From NCBI RefSeq assembly GCF_000308855.1, contig NZ_BAGM01000108.1:1-64000 (forward strand): 64,000 nt of DNA, written 5' to 3'. The stretch is from Nocardia veterana NBRC 100344 (GTDB lineage: Bacteria; Actinomycetota; Actinomycetes; Mycobacteriales; Mycobacteriaceae). Positions 7,178 to 15,627 of this stretch are shown here, piece after piece. Both the position numbers and the translations under genes were made by a program. The notes under the pieces are model-generated. The model was not told the origin of the DNA. It saw only the letters and a program-made list of their open reading frames with translations, and ran no database searches. Within the stretch, counting starts at the first letter, position 1; the number at the start of each line of letters is the position of its first letter.

Positions 7178-8376
7178 AGGTCGGTGGTGCGGGCGGCGAC
7201 CTGCGCCCAGCTGAATTCCGCCATCGCCCGGGCCCGGCCGGCCGCGCCGTAGCGCGCGGCCGTATCCGGGTCGGCGGCCAGCGTGTTCACGGCGGCGGCG
7301 AGATCGCGTTCGAACTCGCGCGGCCGCCGCGGGTCGTAGTGCACCAGCCGACCGGTCTGACCGTCCGCGACCACCTCCGGAATTCCGCCCACATCCGAGG
7401 CGACCACGGCGGTACCGCAGGCCATCGCCTCGAGGTTCACGATTCCGAGCGGCTCGTAGACCGACGGGCAGATGAATACCGTTGCGGCCGAGAGGATTTG
7501 CCGAACCTGCTCGGCCGGGAGCATATCGCGCACCCAGAAGACACCACCGCGGATCTCGGCGAGTTCACGCACCGCGCGCTCGGCCTCGGCCTCCAGTTCC
7601 GAGGTGTCCGGCGCACCCGCGCACAGCACCAGCTGGATATCGGGATCGATATCGCGGGCCGCGGCCAGCAGATGCGCGACGCCCTTCTGCCGAGTGATGC
7701 GCCCGACGAAGGCCGCGATCGGCGCGTCGGTGCGCACCCCCAGCTCGGCGAGTACGTCCCGGGCCTCCGCGACCGGTCCACCGGGGAACCAGGCCCGGGT
7801 GTCGATGCCGTTGTGCACCACGTGGACGCGGGACGGATCGACCGTGGGGTAGGCGTCGAGGACGTCGTGCCGCATCCCCTCGCTCACCGCGATCACCGCG
7901 TCGGCGTTCTCGATCGCAGCCCGTTCCGACCAGGAGGAGAGCCGGTATCCACCGCCGAGCTGTTCGGCCTTCCACGGCCGCCGCGGTTCCAGCGAATGGG
8001 CGGTGAGCACGTGCGGAATGCCGTAGAGGGTGGCCGCGAGGTGTCCGGCCAGCCCGGTGTACCAGGTGTGCGAATGCACCACGTCGACGTTGCCGACGGA
8101 ATCGGCCATCCGCAGTTGGGCCGACATCATCTGCAGGGCGGAATTGGCCGCGTAGAGCATCGGATCGGGTTGATGCACCACCGCGTCGGCACGCTCGGCG
8201 CCCATACAGTGCACCGTCACGTCGCACAGCCGACGCAGCTGTGGGACCAGCTCGGTCACGTGCACCCCGGCCCCGCCGTACACCTCGGGTGGATACTCAC
8301 GGGTCAGCATCGCGACCCGCAGCCGGTCGGCGTCCACCGGGAGAATCGGCTCGCGGCCGCCATCCGCGAAACTCAC
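7153..8376 (-). CDS. glgA: GlgA/GlgM-type glycogen or maltose-1-phosphate synthase (GT4)
   Basis: 407 aa. Hallmarks are AMLTREYPPEVYGGAGVHV near residue 22, HSHTWYTGLAGHL, ITRQKGVAHLL and the nucleotide-sugar site EPLGIVNLEAMACGTAVV. It closely resembles M. tuberculosis Rv1212c, which is now described as the alpha-maltose-1-phosphate synthase GlgM that uses ADP-glucose. It would therefore feed the GlgE pathway for cytosolic alpha-glucan and capsular glucan, using the ADP-glucose made by the divergent glgC. The GTG at 8376 lies 6 nt after a TAGGTT -10 hexamer, suggesting leaderless expression. The 3' end overlaps the convergent DoxX-like gene by 25 bp. Whether the acceptor is glucan or glucose-1-phosphate cannot be read here. 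Confidence 0.9.
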   Translation of the reverse strand: MSFADGGREPILPVDADRLRVAMLTREYPPEVYGGAGVHVTELVPQLRRLCDVTVHCMGAERADAVVHQPDPMLYAANSALQMMSAQLRMADSVGNVDVVHSHTWYTGLAGHLAATLYGIPHVLTAHSLEPRRPWKAEQLGGGYRLSSWSERAAIENADAVIAVSEGMRHDVLDAYPTVDPSRVHVVHNGIDTRAWFPGGPVAEARDVLAELGVRTDAPIAAFVGRITRQKGVAHLLAAARDIDPDIQLVLCAGAPDTSELEAEAERAVRELAEIRGGVFWVRDMLPAEQVRQILSAATVFICPSVYEPLGIVNLEAMACGTAVVASDVGGIPEVVADGQTGRLVHYDPRRPREFERDLAAAVNTLAADPDTAARYGAAGRARAMAEFSWAQVAARTTDLYDRIRKG

Positions 8377-8382
8377 CGGTCC

Positions 8383-8388
8383 AACCTA
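8383..8388 (-). promoter_or_regulatory. -10 hexamer of glgA (leaderless type)
   Basis: TAGGTT on the minus strand ends 6 nt before the glgA GTG at 8376. An identical hexamer serves divergent glgC. Confidence 0.6.
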
Positions 8389-8485
8389 ATCCGTGCGCCC
8401 GGTCGCCACCACACTCGACCCGCCATCCCGCTCCGGACGGCCACGCCGGACGAACCGGCATCGGACGGGCTCTGGCCTCGGACGG

Positions 8486-8491
8486 TAGGTT
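8486..8491 (+). promoter_or_regulatory. -10 hexamer of glgC (leaderless type)
   Basis: TAGGTT ends 7 nt before the glgC GTG at 8499. The two divergent -10 elements are 97 bp apart and no other promoter-like site stands out between them. Confidence 0.6.
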
Positions 8492-8498
8492 GAATTCC

Positions 8499-9713
8499 GT
8501 GAGGAGCCAGCCGCACGTACTCGGGGTAGTGCTAGCCGGTGGTGAGGGTAAACGACTCTTTCCCCTCACCAAGGACCGCGCCAAGCCCGCGGTCCCGTTC
8601 GGAGGCGCCTACCGCCTGATCGATTTCGTCCTCTCCAACCTCGTCAACGCCGGATATCTGCGCATCTGCGTACTCACTCAATACAAATCGCATTCCCTGG
8701 ACCGGCACATTTCCCAGACGTGGCGGCTGTCGGGTTTCGGCGGCGAATACATCACCCCGGTGCCGGCCCAGCAACGCCTCGGACCGCGCTGGTACACCGG
8801 CAGCGCCGATGCGATCATGCAGTCGCTGAACCTGATCTACGACGAGGACCCCGATTACATCGTCGTATTCGGCGCCGACCACGTCTACCGCATGGATCCC
8901 GAACAGATGGTGGCCCACCACATCGACTCCGGGGCCGGGGTCACGGTCGCGGGGATCCGGGTACCGCGCAGCGAGGCCGGGGCGTTCGGCTGTATCGATT
9001 CCGACGAGTCCGGACGCATCACGCAATTCCTGGAGAAGCCGGTCCATCCGCCCGGTACCCCCGACGACCCGAATATGACCTTCGCGTCGATGGGCAACTA
9101 CGTGTTCACCACCAAGGTGCTGGTCGACGCGATCCGCGCCGATGCCGACGACGTCGATTCCGACCACGATATGGGCGGCGACATCATTCCGGCGCTGGTC
9201 GCCCAGGGCCAGGCCGGTGTCTACGACTTCGCCCGCAACGACGTCCCGGGTTCGACCGACCGCGACCGCGGCTATTGGCGTGATGTGGGGACCATCGACG
9301 CCTTCTATGCCGCCCATATGGATCTGGTCTCGGTCCATCCGATCTTCAACCTGTACAACAAACATTGGCCCATCCGTGGCGCGGCGGAGAATCTGGCGCC
9401 GGCGAAATTCGCCCAGGGCGGACTGGCCCAGGAGTCGATCGTGGGGGCCGGCAGCATTCTGTCCGCGGCGACGGTTCGCAATTCGGTGCTCAGTTCCAAC
9501 GTGCTCATCGAGGACGGGGCGACCGTGGAGGGCAGCGTGCTGATGCCCGGTGTGCGGATCGGCCGGGGCGCGGTGGTGCGCCGCGCGATTCTGGACAAGA
9601 ACGTCATGGTCGGCGAGGGCGAGATCATCGGCGTCGACCTCGAGCGCGACCGGGAACGGTTCGCGGTGAGCAACGGCGGCGTGGTCACCGTCGGCAAGGG
9701 TGTGTGGGTCTGA
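8499..9713 (+). CDS. glgC: Glucose-1-phosphate adenylyltransferase
   Basis: 404 aa, the same length as I recall for M. tuberculosis GlgC. The nucleotidyltransferase signature GVVLAGGEGKRLFPLTKDRAKP begins at residue 9, with the PFGGAYRLIDFVLSN and GSADAIMQS motifs after it. The C-terminal third is a left-handed beta-helix (SVLSSNVLIEDGATVEGSV...GVRIGRGAVV). It makes ADP-glucose from ATP and glucose-1-phosphate, the committed step for glucan synthesis. The GTG at 8499 is preferred over far-upstream in-frame codons, because homology starts here and TAGGTT lies 7 nt before it. Confidence 0.95.
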   Translation: MRSQPHVLGVVLAGGEGKRLFPLTKDRAKPAVPFGGAYRLIDFVLSNLVNAGYLRICVLTQYKSHSLDRHISQTWRLSGFGGEYITPVPAQQRLGPRWYTGSADAIMQSLNLIYDEDPDYIVVFGADHVYRMDPEQMVAHHIDSGAGVTVAGIRVPRSEAGAFGCIDSDESGRITQFLEKPVHPPGTPDDPNMTFASMGNYVFTTKVLVDAIRADADDVDSDHDMGGDIIPALVAQGQAGVYDFARNDVPGSTDRDRGYWRDVGTIDAFYAAHMDLVSVHPIFNLYNKHWPIRGAAENLAPAKFAQGGLAQESIVGAGSILSAATVRNSVLSSNVLIEDGATVEGSVLMPGVRIGRGAVVRRAILDKNVMVGEGEIIGVDLERDRERFAVSNGGVVTVGKGVWV

Positions 9714-9722
9714 ACCCGACCG

Positions 9723-9971
9723 TCAGCGACCCGGCATCGGGTACTGGGCCGGAGGCGGCGGCTGGGTGACGCCGGGGGTGCCCGGGCGGTAGCAGAACGG
9801 CGTACAGGTTCCGGGCGGAACGGTCGGCGCTCGCGACGGATCGTCGAATTTGTCATTGCTGACCAGCAGCATCACCAGCAGCGCCACGAAGACCGCGCCG
9901 CCCAGGCAGACGATGGCGAGAATCAGCCAGCCACGGGGCGCGACCTCGATCAGTATTCCGCGCTCGTACAC
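9723..9971 (-). CDS. Small single-span membrane protein (82 aa)
   Basis: The product has a short cytoplasmic N-terminus, one long hydrophobic helix (about residues 14-39, WLILAIVCLGGAVFVALLVM), then a Pro-rich outside tail containing CTPFC, whose two cysteines could form a disulfide. The GTG at 9971 follows a purine-rich GGAGGCGGGGAG ribosome-binding region. It is convergent with glgC, with 9 bp between stops. I do not recognise a family. The gene is plausible because frame, membrane segment and ribosome-binding site agree. Confidence 0.6.
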   Translation of the reverse strand: MYERGILIEVAPRGWLILAIVCLGGAVFVALLVMLLVSNDKFDDPSRAPTVPPGTCTPFCYRPGTPGVTQPPPPAQYPMPGR

Positions 9972-10046
9972 TCCCCGCCTCCCCGCACCGAATTACCCAC
10001 TGTGCCAATGGTATCGGCTCGGCACCGCGACCGCTCCCGGAAGCGG

Positions 10047-10082
10047 ACCGCCCGGCCGCGAAATCTGTCGCGGCCGGGCGGT
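10047..10082 (-). terminator. 14-bp hairpin ending the ABC exporter operon
   Basis: ACCGCCCGGCCGCG (10047-10060) pairs perfectly with 10069-10082 around an 8-nt loop, 15 bp beyond the ABC permease stop on the minus strand. Confidence 0.65.
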
Positions 10083-10097
10083 GACCTGCGATGGCGT

Positions 10098-11756
10098 TCA
10101 GCGCAGATCGCGTCGACGCCAGCCCGCCAGCCCCACGGCGGTGAGGGCCGCGGCGAGCGCGACCAGCGCGAGCACCGGCGTCGCACGGAACTCCTCGGCC
10201 GGCAGTTTCGGCAGGTGAGCGTAGGGATTGACATCCAGAACCCATTGCGGCACACCGGAAATCGAGCCCAGGAGATAGACGGCGACGCCGGCGGTGAACA
10301 CCCCCCACGCGACCGGGGTCCACCGGGGTAGCAGCCCGAACAGCAGCACGGTGGCGGCGGTGAAGACCCAGACCGCCGGAACCTGGATCAGCGCGGCGCC
10401 CAGGGTCTGCGGGACCTTGCCGCCCAGATCGTCGGCGGCGATCCCGTAGGCGAGTCCACCGATCGCGCCCGAGATGAACAGCGCGAGCACCGGTCCGCCG
10501 AAGGCGAAGATCAGATGTGTTGCCGCCCAGCGGATCCGGCCGACCGCTCCGGTCAGCACGATTTCCGCGCGATCGTTGCTCTCCTCGGCGAACATTCGCA
10601 GCGCGGCCGAGATCGAGTAGGCCGCCGCGGCCAACCCCACCATCGAATAGGCGGTGTTGAGGAAGCCCTGTTCCACACCCTGCGAACCGCCGAGTCGCGC
10701 GATGACATCGCGCACGGCCTGGCTGGAACCGATCTCGTCACCGATGCCGTGGATGACGCTGCCGATGATGAGGCCGTAGAGTGCCAGCCCGACCGTCCAT
10801 GCCAGCAGGGTGCCGCGCTGCAGCCGCCACGCCAGCCCGAGCGGTCCGCTCAGCAGGGCCGAGCCGGCCGCCGGACCGGGACGTTCGGCGATCAGGCCGG
10901 CGCCGGTGTCGCGCCGGCGCAGCAGGGTGTACGCCACGGCGATCAGTACGGTCGCGGCCACCGCGTGCAGCACCAACACCCACCATCGGTCGCCGGCGAA
11001 CGGACGGACCTGCAGCGACCAGCCCTGCGGGGACAACCAGGTCAGGATGTCGGTCGGACCGTCGGCGGCCCGGGCGTCACCGATCGCGCGCAGCGTGAAG
11101 GTCACCGCCAGAACGGCCAGGGCGATCCCCCGGGCGATCCGGGCGCCGGCACTGAGCTGCGCGGTCACCGCCGCGACGGCCGCGAAGACGATACCGGAGG
11201 CGGCCAGTGCGGCGCCGAAGGCCAGCGAGCCGTCGACCGGGACCCCGGCTCCGGCGATGCTCACCGTCGCGACGAGTCCGACAGCTAGGCAGGCGCCGCA
11301 GGTCAGCAGCAGGGTTGCCGTCAGCGGGGCGAACCGTCCGACCCGGGTGGAGGCGAGCAGTTCCTCGCGGCCGGTTTCCTCCTCGGCGCGGGTGTGCCGG
11401 ATGACGGTCAGAATGGTGGCGATGCCGATCAGGGTGTAGAACGCCCCGGCCTTCCACACACCGGCCGCGCCGAGGGTGGTGTTGTAGATCGGGCCGTACA
11501 TCGCCAATTGGGCGGGGCTGGACAGGACGGTCCGCGCGAAACCTTCCAGATCGGCGGGCGAGGAATACAGTTTGTCGATGCTGCCCACGTACACACTGCC
11601 CAGGGGCAGCGACAACAGCAGCACCCACAGCGGCAGCACGATACGGTCGCGGCGCAGCGCCAGCCGCAGCAGTTGGCCGGTGCCGGTGAATTCCGAACCG
11701 CCCCGGGCGGATTCGGCGAAACCACCGTACGGGCGGGCGATGGTGGCGGTGCTCAT
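10098..11756 (-). CDS. ABC exporter, 12-span permease subunit
   Basis: 552 aa with about twelve hydrophobic helices in two halves. It corresponds to M. tuberculosis Rv1217c, a permease of a tetronasin-type antibiotic exporter. The start overlaps the ATPase stop as ATGA (11753-11756), so the pair is translationally coupled. The N-terminal half begins after about 40 residues with LALRRDRIVLPLWVLLLSLP; the second half begins near residue 300 (LAWRLQRGTLLAWTVGLALY). It would form the membrane channel of a drug or lipid efflux pump with the upstream ATPase. The substrate is unknown; M. tuberculosis Rv1218c-Rv1217c is linked to multidrug efflux. Confidence 0.88.
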   Translation of the reverse strand: MSTATIARPYGGFAESARGGSEFTGTGQLLRLALRRDRIVLPLWVLLLSLPLGSVYVGSIDKLYSSPADLEGFARTVLSSPAQLAMYGPIYNTTLGAAGVWKAGAFYTLIGIATILTVIRHTRAEEETGREELLASTRVGRFAPLTATLLLTCGACLAVGLVATVSIAGAGVPVDGSLAFGAALAASGIVFAAVAAVTAQLSAGARIARGIALAVLAVTFTLRAIGDARAADGPTDILTWLSPQGWSLQVRPFAGDRWWVLVLHAVAATVLIAVAYTLLRRRDTGAGLIAERPGPAAGSALLSGPLGLAWRLQRGTLLAWTVGLALYGLIIGSVIHGIGDEIGSSQAVRDVIARLGGSQGVEQGFLNTAYSMVGLAAAAYSISAALRMFAEESNDRAEIVLTGAVGRIRWAATHLIFAFGGPVLALFISGAIGGLAYGIAADDLGGKVPQTLGAALIQVPAVWVFTAATVLLFGLLPRWTPVAWGVFTAGVAVYLLGSISGVPQWVLDVNPYAHLPKLPAEEFRATPVLALVALAAALTAVGLAGWRRRDLR

Positions 11757-12697
11757 TTCGCCGCCTCGCTGAGTGCGCGGTCCGCGGCTTCGCGGGAATC
11801 GGCGGCGGGCTGCCCGTCGAGCGAATAGTGGCGCAGGAACAGCTCTTCCAGCGTCGGCGGCTGGCTCACCAGGCTGCGCACCCCCGCATCGCCGAGCACC
11901 CGGATGAGCTCGCCGAGATGTTCGCCGTCGACCTGGCAGTGCAGCATATGACCCTCGACGGTGACATCCTCGACCCCCGCGATGGCACCGAGATCGCCCG
12001 GGTCACCGATCAATTCGGCCTGAATCGAGGTGCGGCTCAGGTGGCGCATATCGGCGAGCGTGCCGCTTTCCACGGTCCGGCCCGCGCGGATGATCGTCAC
12101 CCGCTCGCACAGCACCTCCACCTCGGAGAGGATGTGGCTGGACAGCAGGACGGTGCACCCGCGCTCGGCGGCCTCCCGCGCGCATTCCCGAAACACCTGT
12201 TCCATCAACGGGTCCAGCCCGGAGGTCGGCTCGTCGAGCAACAGCAGCCGGGCATTCGAGGAGAAGGCCGAAACCAGGGCGACCTTCTGCCGGTTGCCCT
12301 TGGAATAGGTGCGCGCCTTCTTGCGCGGATCGAGTTCGAATCGCTCGATCAACTCGGCTCGCCGCCCGGCGTCGAGTCCGCCGCGCATCCGCGCCAGCAG
12401 GTCGATCGTCTCGCCGCCCGACAACGTCGGCCACAGCGTGACATCGCCGGGCACATAGGCGATGTCGCTGTGCAACGCGACCGCATCGGTCCACGGATCG
12501 CGACCGAGCACCCGCGCCTGCCCGGAGGTGCGCGCGAGAATGCCGAGCAGGATGCGGATGGTGGTGGATTTGCCGGCTCCGTTGGGTCCGAGGAAGCCGT
12601 GTACCTCGCCTTCGGCGACCTCCAGATCGAGGCCGTCGAGAGCCCGTACCGATCCGAAATCCTTGCGCAGATTCCGGACCTCGATTGCCGCTGACAT
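11753..12697 (-). CDS. ABC exporter, ATP-binding subunit
   Basis: 314 aa. It has Walker A GPNGAGKSTT (about 38-47), the signature TYSKGNRQK (a variant of LSGGQ, as in DrrA-type exporters), Walker B LLLLDEPTSGLDP and the H-loop SSHILSEVE. The C-terminal roughly 80 residues are the DrrA-type regulatory extension. AAGGAG lies just before the ATG at 12697. It is the Rv1218c equivalent and lies between the tetR regulator (24-bp gap) and the permease (4-bp overlap), a three-gene operon. It powers export through the adjacent permease. Confidence 0.93.
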   Translation of the reverse strand: MSAAIEVRNLRKDFGSVRALDGLDLEVAEGEVHGFLGPNGAGKSTTIRILLGILARTSGQARVLGRDPWTDAVALHSDIAYVPGDVTLWPTLSGGETIDLLARMRGGLDAGRRAELIERFELDPRKKARTYSKGNRQKVALVSAFSSNARLLLLDEPTSGLDPLMEQVFRECAREAAERGCTVLLSSHILSEVEVLCERVTIIRAGRTVESGTLADMRHLSRTSIQAELIGDPGDLGAIAGVEDVTVEGHMLHCQVDGEHLGELIRVLGDAGVRSLVSQPPTLEELFLRHYSLDGQPAADSREAADRALSEAAK

Positions 12698-12721
12698 CGA
12701 ATCTCCTTGTGAGATGACGGT

Positions 12722-13375
12722 TCACATTTCGGCGAGCAGCGAGTCCAGCACCGAGGAGTCGGCGAACAGACCGTGGGTGTTGACCTCGATCGCCGGCAGC
12801 ATCATCTGGTCGGCGTACTCGCGCAACGCTTGTCGAAAGTCGAGCTTTTCTTCATGGCGGGCGGCGTAGAGCTGCAGGTAGAAGAAGAATCCGCCGCCGT
12901 TCTGCACCGCCAGGTAGTTCGCCGTCGCCGCGACGTCTCGGGGCCGGCGTAGCGTGCCGGCCGCGATACCGATCTCGAGATAGGCCTCCACGTCCGCGCG
13001 CAACTGATCGAACAGCGAGGTCATCAGCTTTCCGCCGGCCTGAAAGCTGCGCATCAGGTAGGCGGTGTAGGGCGCGAACTCCTCGATCTCGGCGAGGGCC
13101 TTCCACGTCGAATTCGGCGAGGGCTGTTGTACGTATTCCGTCTTCGCTGTCCGAATGACTGCCCGCACGTGCTCGTCACACGCTTCGCGCAGGCCGTCCT
13201 TGGAACCGAAGTGGTGATTGACCAGTCCGGGCGAGACCCCCGCCGCCTTGGCGATGGCCCGAACCCCGACCCCGAATCCCTCTTCTCCGAAGACCACGAT
13301 CGCCGCGTCCCGGATCCGAGCGGGCGTGCTCAGATCCGAGGCGGATCCTTCCGGTACGGCTGCTCCCTTAAACAC
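12722..13375 (-). CDS. TetR-family repressor of the ABC exporter (RaaS-like)
   Basis: 217 aa. The N-terminal helix-turn-helix spans about residues 18-65 (RIRDAAIVVFGEEGFGVGVR, AKAAGVSPGLVNHHFGSKDG). The rest is the all-helical ligand domain. It corresponds to M. tuberculosis Rv1219c (RaaS), which represses the Rv1218c-Rv1217c pump, and it is first gene of the same operon here. The GTG at 13375 has no ribosome-binding site but lies 6 nt after TATATT, so it is probably leaderless. Two 14-bp operator-like sites overlap the promoter and start codon, which implies autoregulation of the whole operon. Confidence 0.9.
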   Translation of the reverse strand: MFKGAAVPEGSASDLSTPARIRDAAIVVFGEEGFGVGVRAIAKAAGVSPGLVNHHFGSKDGLREACDEHVRAVIRTAKTEYVQQPSPNSTWKALAEIEEFAPYTAYLMRSFQAGGKLMTSLFDQLRADVEAYLEIGIAAGTLRRPRDVAATANYLAVQNGGGFFFYLQLYAARHEEKLDFRQALREYADQMMLPAIEVNTHGLFADSSVLDSLLAEM

Positions 13376-13402
13376 ATGTTCAATATACTAAACACTCGTT
13401 CA
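13369..13402. promoter_or_regulatory. Double TetR operator over the raaS-like promoter
   Basis: TAAACACATGTTCA (13369-13382) and TAAACACTCGTTCA (13389-13402) match at 12 of 14 positions and are 20 bp apart centre to centre, about two helical turns. Each is partly palindromic (AACA..TGTT type). They cover the -10 hexamer TATATT (minus strand, 13387-13382) and the GTG start at 13375. Confidence 0.65.
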
Positions 13403-13524
13403 ATCGGCACGCAATACTTTCCCGTCAGGGAATCCGAAAAGGTAAATGCGCAGGTCTACAGCGTCGGATCAGCTATTTCCGGACAGCACCGCCGCCGGGC
13501 CGCCCGTCACGGACGACCGAACCG

Positions 13525-14172
13525 TCAGCCGCGGGAAGCGCAGAGCAAGCCGTCGCCGACCGGGATGAGCACGCTGGTCAGGTCCGGATCCTCGGCGATG
13601 GCCCGGGTCGCGGCCCGCACCGCCTGCGTCGCCGCGTCTCGCTGCGCCGGATCGGGCACCCGGCCGCCGAGCAACGCGTTGTACATCAGCACCGCGCCAC
13701 CCTCGCGCAGCAAACGTACGGCCTGTTCCACGTACTGCGGCTGTTCCAGCGGCGCGGCATCGATGAAGACGAGATCGTAGGCGCCGTCGGCGAGACGCGG
13801 CAGAACATCCAGGGCGCGGCCGTTGATCAGCCGGGTACGGGCGGGTGCGATATCGGCCGCCCGGAAGGCGTCCTTGGCGGCGCGCTGATGTTCGGGTTCG
13901 GAGTCGATGGTGGTCAGCGTGCCGTCCTCGCGCATACCGTCCAGCAACCACAATCCGCTGATTCCGGCGCCCGTGCCGACCTCGACCACGGCCCGGGCGC
14001 CCAGCAGTTGGGCATACATGCTGAGCAGTGCGCCCACCGACGGCGGCACCGGCGCGGCGCCCAGTTCGGTGGCCCGCTCGCGCGCGGCGATCAGGATCTC
14101 GTCCTCGACCACGGATTCCTCCACGTAGGCGAGGTTGCGCTGCAGGGCTGATGCCGCTGGGTTGTGGCTCAC
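13525..14172 (-). CDS. SAM-dependent O-methyltransferase (Rv1220c-like)
   Basis: 215 aa when started at the GTG 14172, which matches the length I recall for Rv1220c and lies 7 nt after TAGCCT. Longer in-frame starts would place the -10 inside the gene. It is a class I methyltransferase of the catechol-OMT-like family 3: VEVGTGAGISGLWLL (motif I), TTIDSEPEHQRAAKDAF, DLVFIDAAPLEQP and a C-terminal GDGLLCASRG. The methyl acceptor is unknown; family members usually need a divalent metal. It is divergent from sigE, an arrangement conserved with M. tuberculosis. Confidence 0.88.
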   Translation of the reverse strand: MSHNPAASALQRNLAYVEESVVEDEILIAARERATELGAAPVPPSVGALLSMYAQLLGARAVVEVGTGAGISGLWLLDGMREDGTLTTIDSEPEHQRAAKDAFRAADIAPARTRLINGRALDVLPRLADGAYDLVFIDAAPLEQPQYVEQAVRLLREGGAVLMYNALLGGRVPDPAQRDAATQAVRAATRAIAEDPDLTSVLIPVGDGLLCASRG

Positions 14173-14179
14173 GAATATG

Positions 14180-14185
14180 AGGCTA
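14180..14185 (-). promoter_or_regulatory. -10 hexamer of the O-methyltransferase gene
   Basis: TAGCCT on the minus strand ends 7 nt before the GTG at 14172, a leaderless arrangement that supports the shorter start. Confidence 0.6.
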
Positions 14186-14282
14186 ACGGCGTGCGACCCC
14201 GGGGGCGCGACGACGGCCGCTGTTTTTCTCAGGTGTCCCTCAGCCTCCCCATACCACCGGCACATCGGGAACCGCCAGAGTA

Positions 14283-15170
14283 ATGACCAAGCAAGGGCCG
14301 GCCGACCGCCGGACGGCGCCCGGGAACACCGGACTCAGGTCGCGGGTTGTACCCGGTACGCGACGACCACCAGTCGTCGTGCGCCTACCACGGTCCCGAG
14401 TAGGAGGTCACCCCATCCACAAGGTCGATGCGGCGCGCGAATACGCCACCCTGCCCGAGTCGAGTCTGCCGATCGGCGTCTCGTCGGATTACGAGCTGCC
14501 CGGTGCGGCCGGACCCGATGTGAACACCGGCACAGAATTCGACGATACCCGTGTGCCCGGCGATGGGCTCGAGGCCGCCGTCGACGACGAGGCGCTCAGC
14601 GGTACCGCCGCCTTCGACGCCACCGGTGACCGGTCCGTGATGCCGTCCTGGGACGAATTGGTCCGCGAACACGCCGACCGGGTCTACCGGCTCGCCTACC
14701 GCCTGACCGGCGATCCGCAGGACGCCGAGGATCTCACCCAGGAAACCTTCATCCGGGTGTTCCGGTCGCTGCAGAACTATCAGCCCGGCACCTTCGAGGG
14801 CTGGTTGCACCGGATCACCACGAACCTGTTCCTGGACATGGTCCGCCGGCGCAATCGCATCCGGATGGAGGCGCTGCCCGAGGACTACGACCGCGTGCCG
14901 TCCGAGGGCCCCGGGCCGGAGCAGGTCTATCACGACGCCCGGCTGGATCCGGACCTGCAGCGGGCGCTCGACGCGCTGGCGCCGGAATTCCGGGCCGCCG
15001 TGGTGCTGTGCGATATCGAGGGCCTGTCCTACGAGGAAATCGGCGCTACCCTCGGGGTGAAACTGGGTACCGTGCGCAGCCGGATCCATCGCGGCCGTCA
15101 GGCACTGCGCGACTACCTTGCGCATAATGGTTCTCAGCAGCGGTTCACCGCTGAGGAGAAGGTCGGGTAA
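14283..15170 (+). CDS. sigE: ECF sigma factor SigE
   Basis: Coordinates give the longest ATG frame (295 aa); the true start is probably later. From AAFDATGDRSVMPSWDELVREH onward it matches M. tuberculosis SigE: sigma-2 (AYRLTGDPQDAEDLTQETFI, FEGWLHRITTNLFLDMVRRR) and sigma-4 (CDIEGLSYEEIGATLGVKLG). The first 110 residues are variable. A SigH/SigE-type promoter lies inside the long frame (14322-14348), and a full ribosome-binding site AGGAGGT (14402-14408) faces an in-frame ATC at 14415 rather than a canonical start. In M. tuberculosis sigE also has several promoters and alternative translation starts. It controls envelope-stress genes and is held by the downstream RseA. Confidence 0.93.
   Translation: MTKQGPADRRTAPGNTGLRSRVVPGTRRPPVVVRLPRSRVGGHPIHKVDAAREYATLPESSLPIGVSSDYELPGAAGPDVNTGTEFDDTRVPGDGLEAAVDDEALSGTAAFDATGDRSVMPSWDELVREHADRVYRLAYRLTGDPQDAEDLTQETFIRVFRSLQNYQPGTFEGWLHRITTNLFLDMVRRRNRIRMEALPEDYDRVPSEGPGPEQVYHDARLDPDLQRALDALAPEFRAAVVLCDIEGLSYEEIGATLGVKLGTVRSRIHRGRQALRDYLAHNGSQQRFTAEEKVG
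14322..14348 (+). promoter_or_regulatory. SigH/SigE-type promoter inside the long sigE frame
   Basis: GGGAACA (14322-14328), 17 bp, then GTT (14346-14348) fits the actinobacterial stress consensus GGGAAYA-N16/17-GTT. It would start transcription near 14355, upstream of the strong ribosome-binding site at 14402. Confidence 0.5.
14402..14417 (+). promoter_or_regulatory. Strong ribosome-binding site facing an ATC codon in sigE
   Basis: AGGAGGT at 14402-14408 is followed after 6 nt by ATC (14415-14417), in frame with SigE. No ATG, GTG or TTG in this frame lies within normal spacing. Either ATC initiates translation or the site is fortuitous. Confidence 0.45.
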
Positions 15171-15237
15171 ACAGCGTCTCGAGGCGCCGTGGCACTGCCC
15201 GGCGAAGCTGTAGTCCGTCGGAAGGGTGTGCATCCGT

Positions 15238-15627
15238 ATGACTGGCGAGGGTCGTTTCGCCCCCACCGAACACCTGGCCAGTGAGGCCGTCGTCGCCTAC
15301 GTGGACGGCGAGCTGAGAATGAACGCCTATCTGCGCGCGGCCGAACATCTGTCCCGCTGCCCGGAATGCGCGGCCGAGGTCGAAGCACAGCAGCAGGCCC
15401 GGGTCGCGCTGCGCCGGGCCGCGCAGATGCAGATCTCCGCACCCACGGGCCTCCAGGACACGCTCAGCCGGATCCCGTTGGCCGACCTCACCGGAAGTAC
15501 CTCCGAAAACATGTCTCGTGGCGCGAGTTTCCTCGGCCTGCGGGCGGATTCGTTCCGTTTCGCCTCCTCCTCGAATCGAGAAATCGGTTTCGAGAGCAGG
15601 CGGTGGACGGGATGGTGGCGCAAGTAG
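15238..15627 (+). CDS. rseA: Anti-sigma factor RseA (zinc-binding)
   Basis: 129 aa from the ATG at 15238; a GTG at 15226 is an alternative. The zinc-anti-sigma motif is complete: EHLASEAVVAYVDGELRMN, then the H-x3-C-x2-C element HLSRCPECAAEV (about residues 37-48). It binds SigE in the cytoplasm and releases it under surface stress; in M. tuberculosis Rv1222 does this and is degraded after phosphorylation. No transmembrane segment is visible, so it is soluble, like the mycobacterial protein. It lies 67 bp after sigE, in the conserved order sigE-rseA-htrA-tatB. Confidence 0.92.
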   Translation: MTGEGRFAPTEHLASEAVVAYVDGELRMNAYLRAAEHLSRCPECAAEVEAQQQARVALRRAAQMQISAPTGLQDTLSRIPLADLTGSTSENMSRGASFLGLRADSFRFASSSNREIGFESRRWTGWWRK

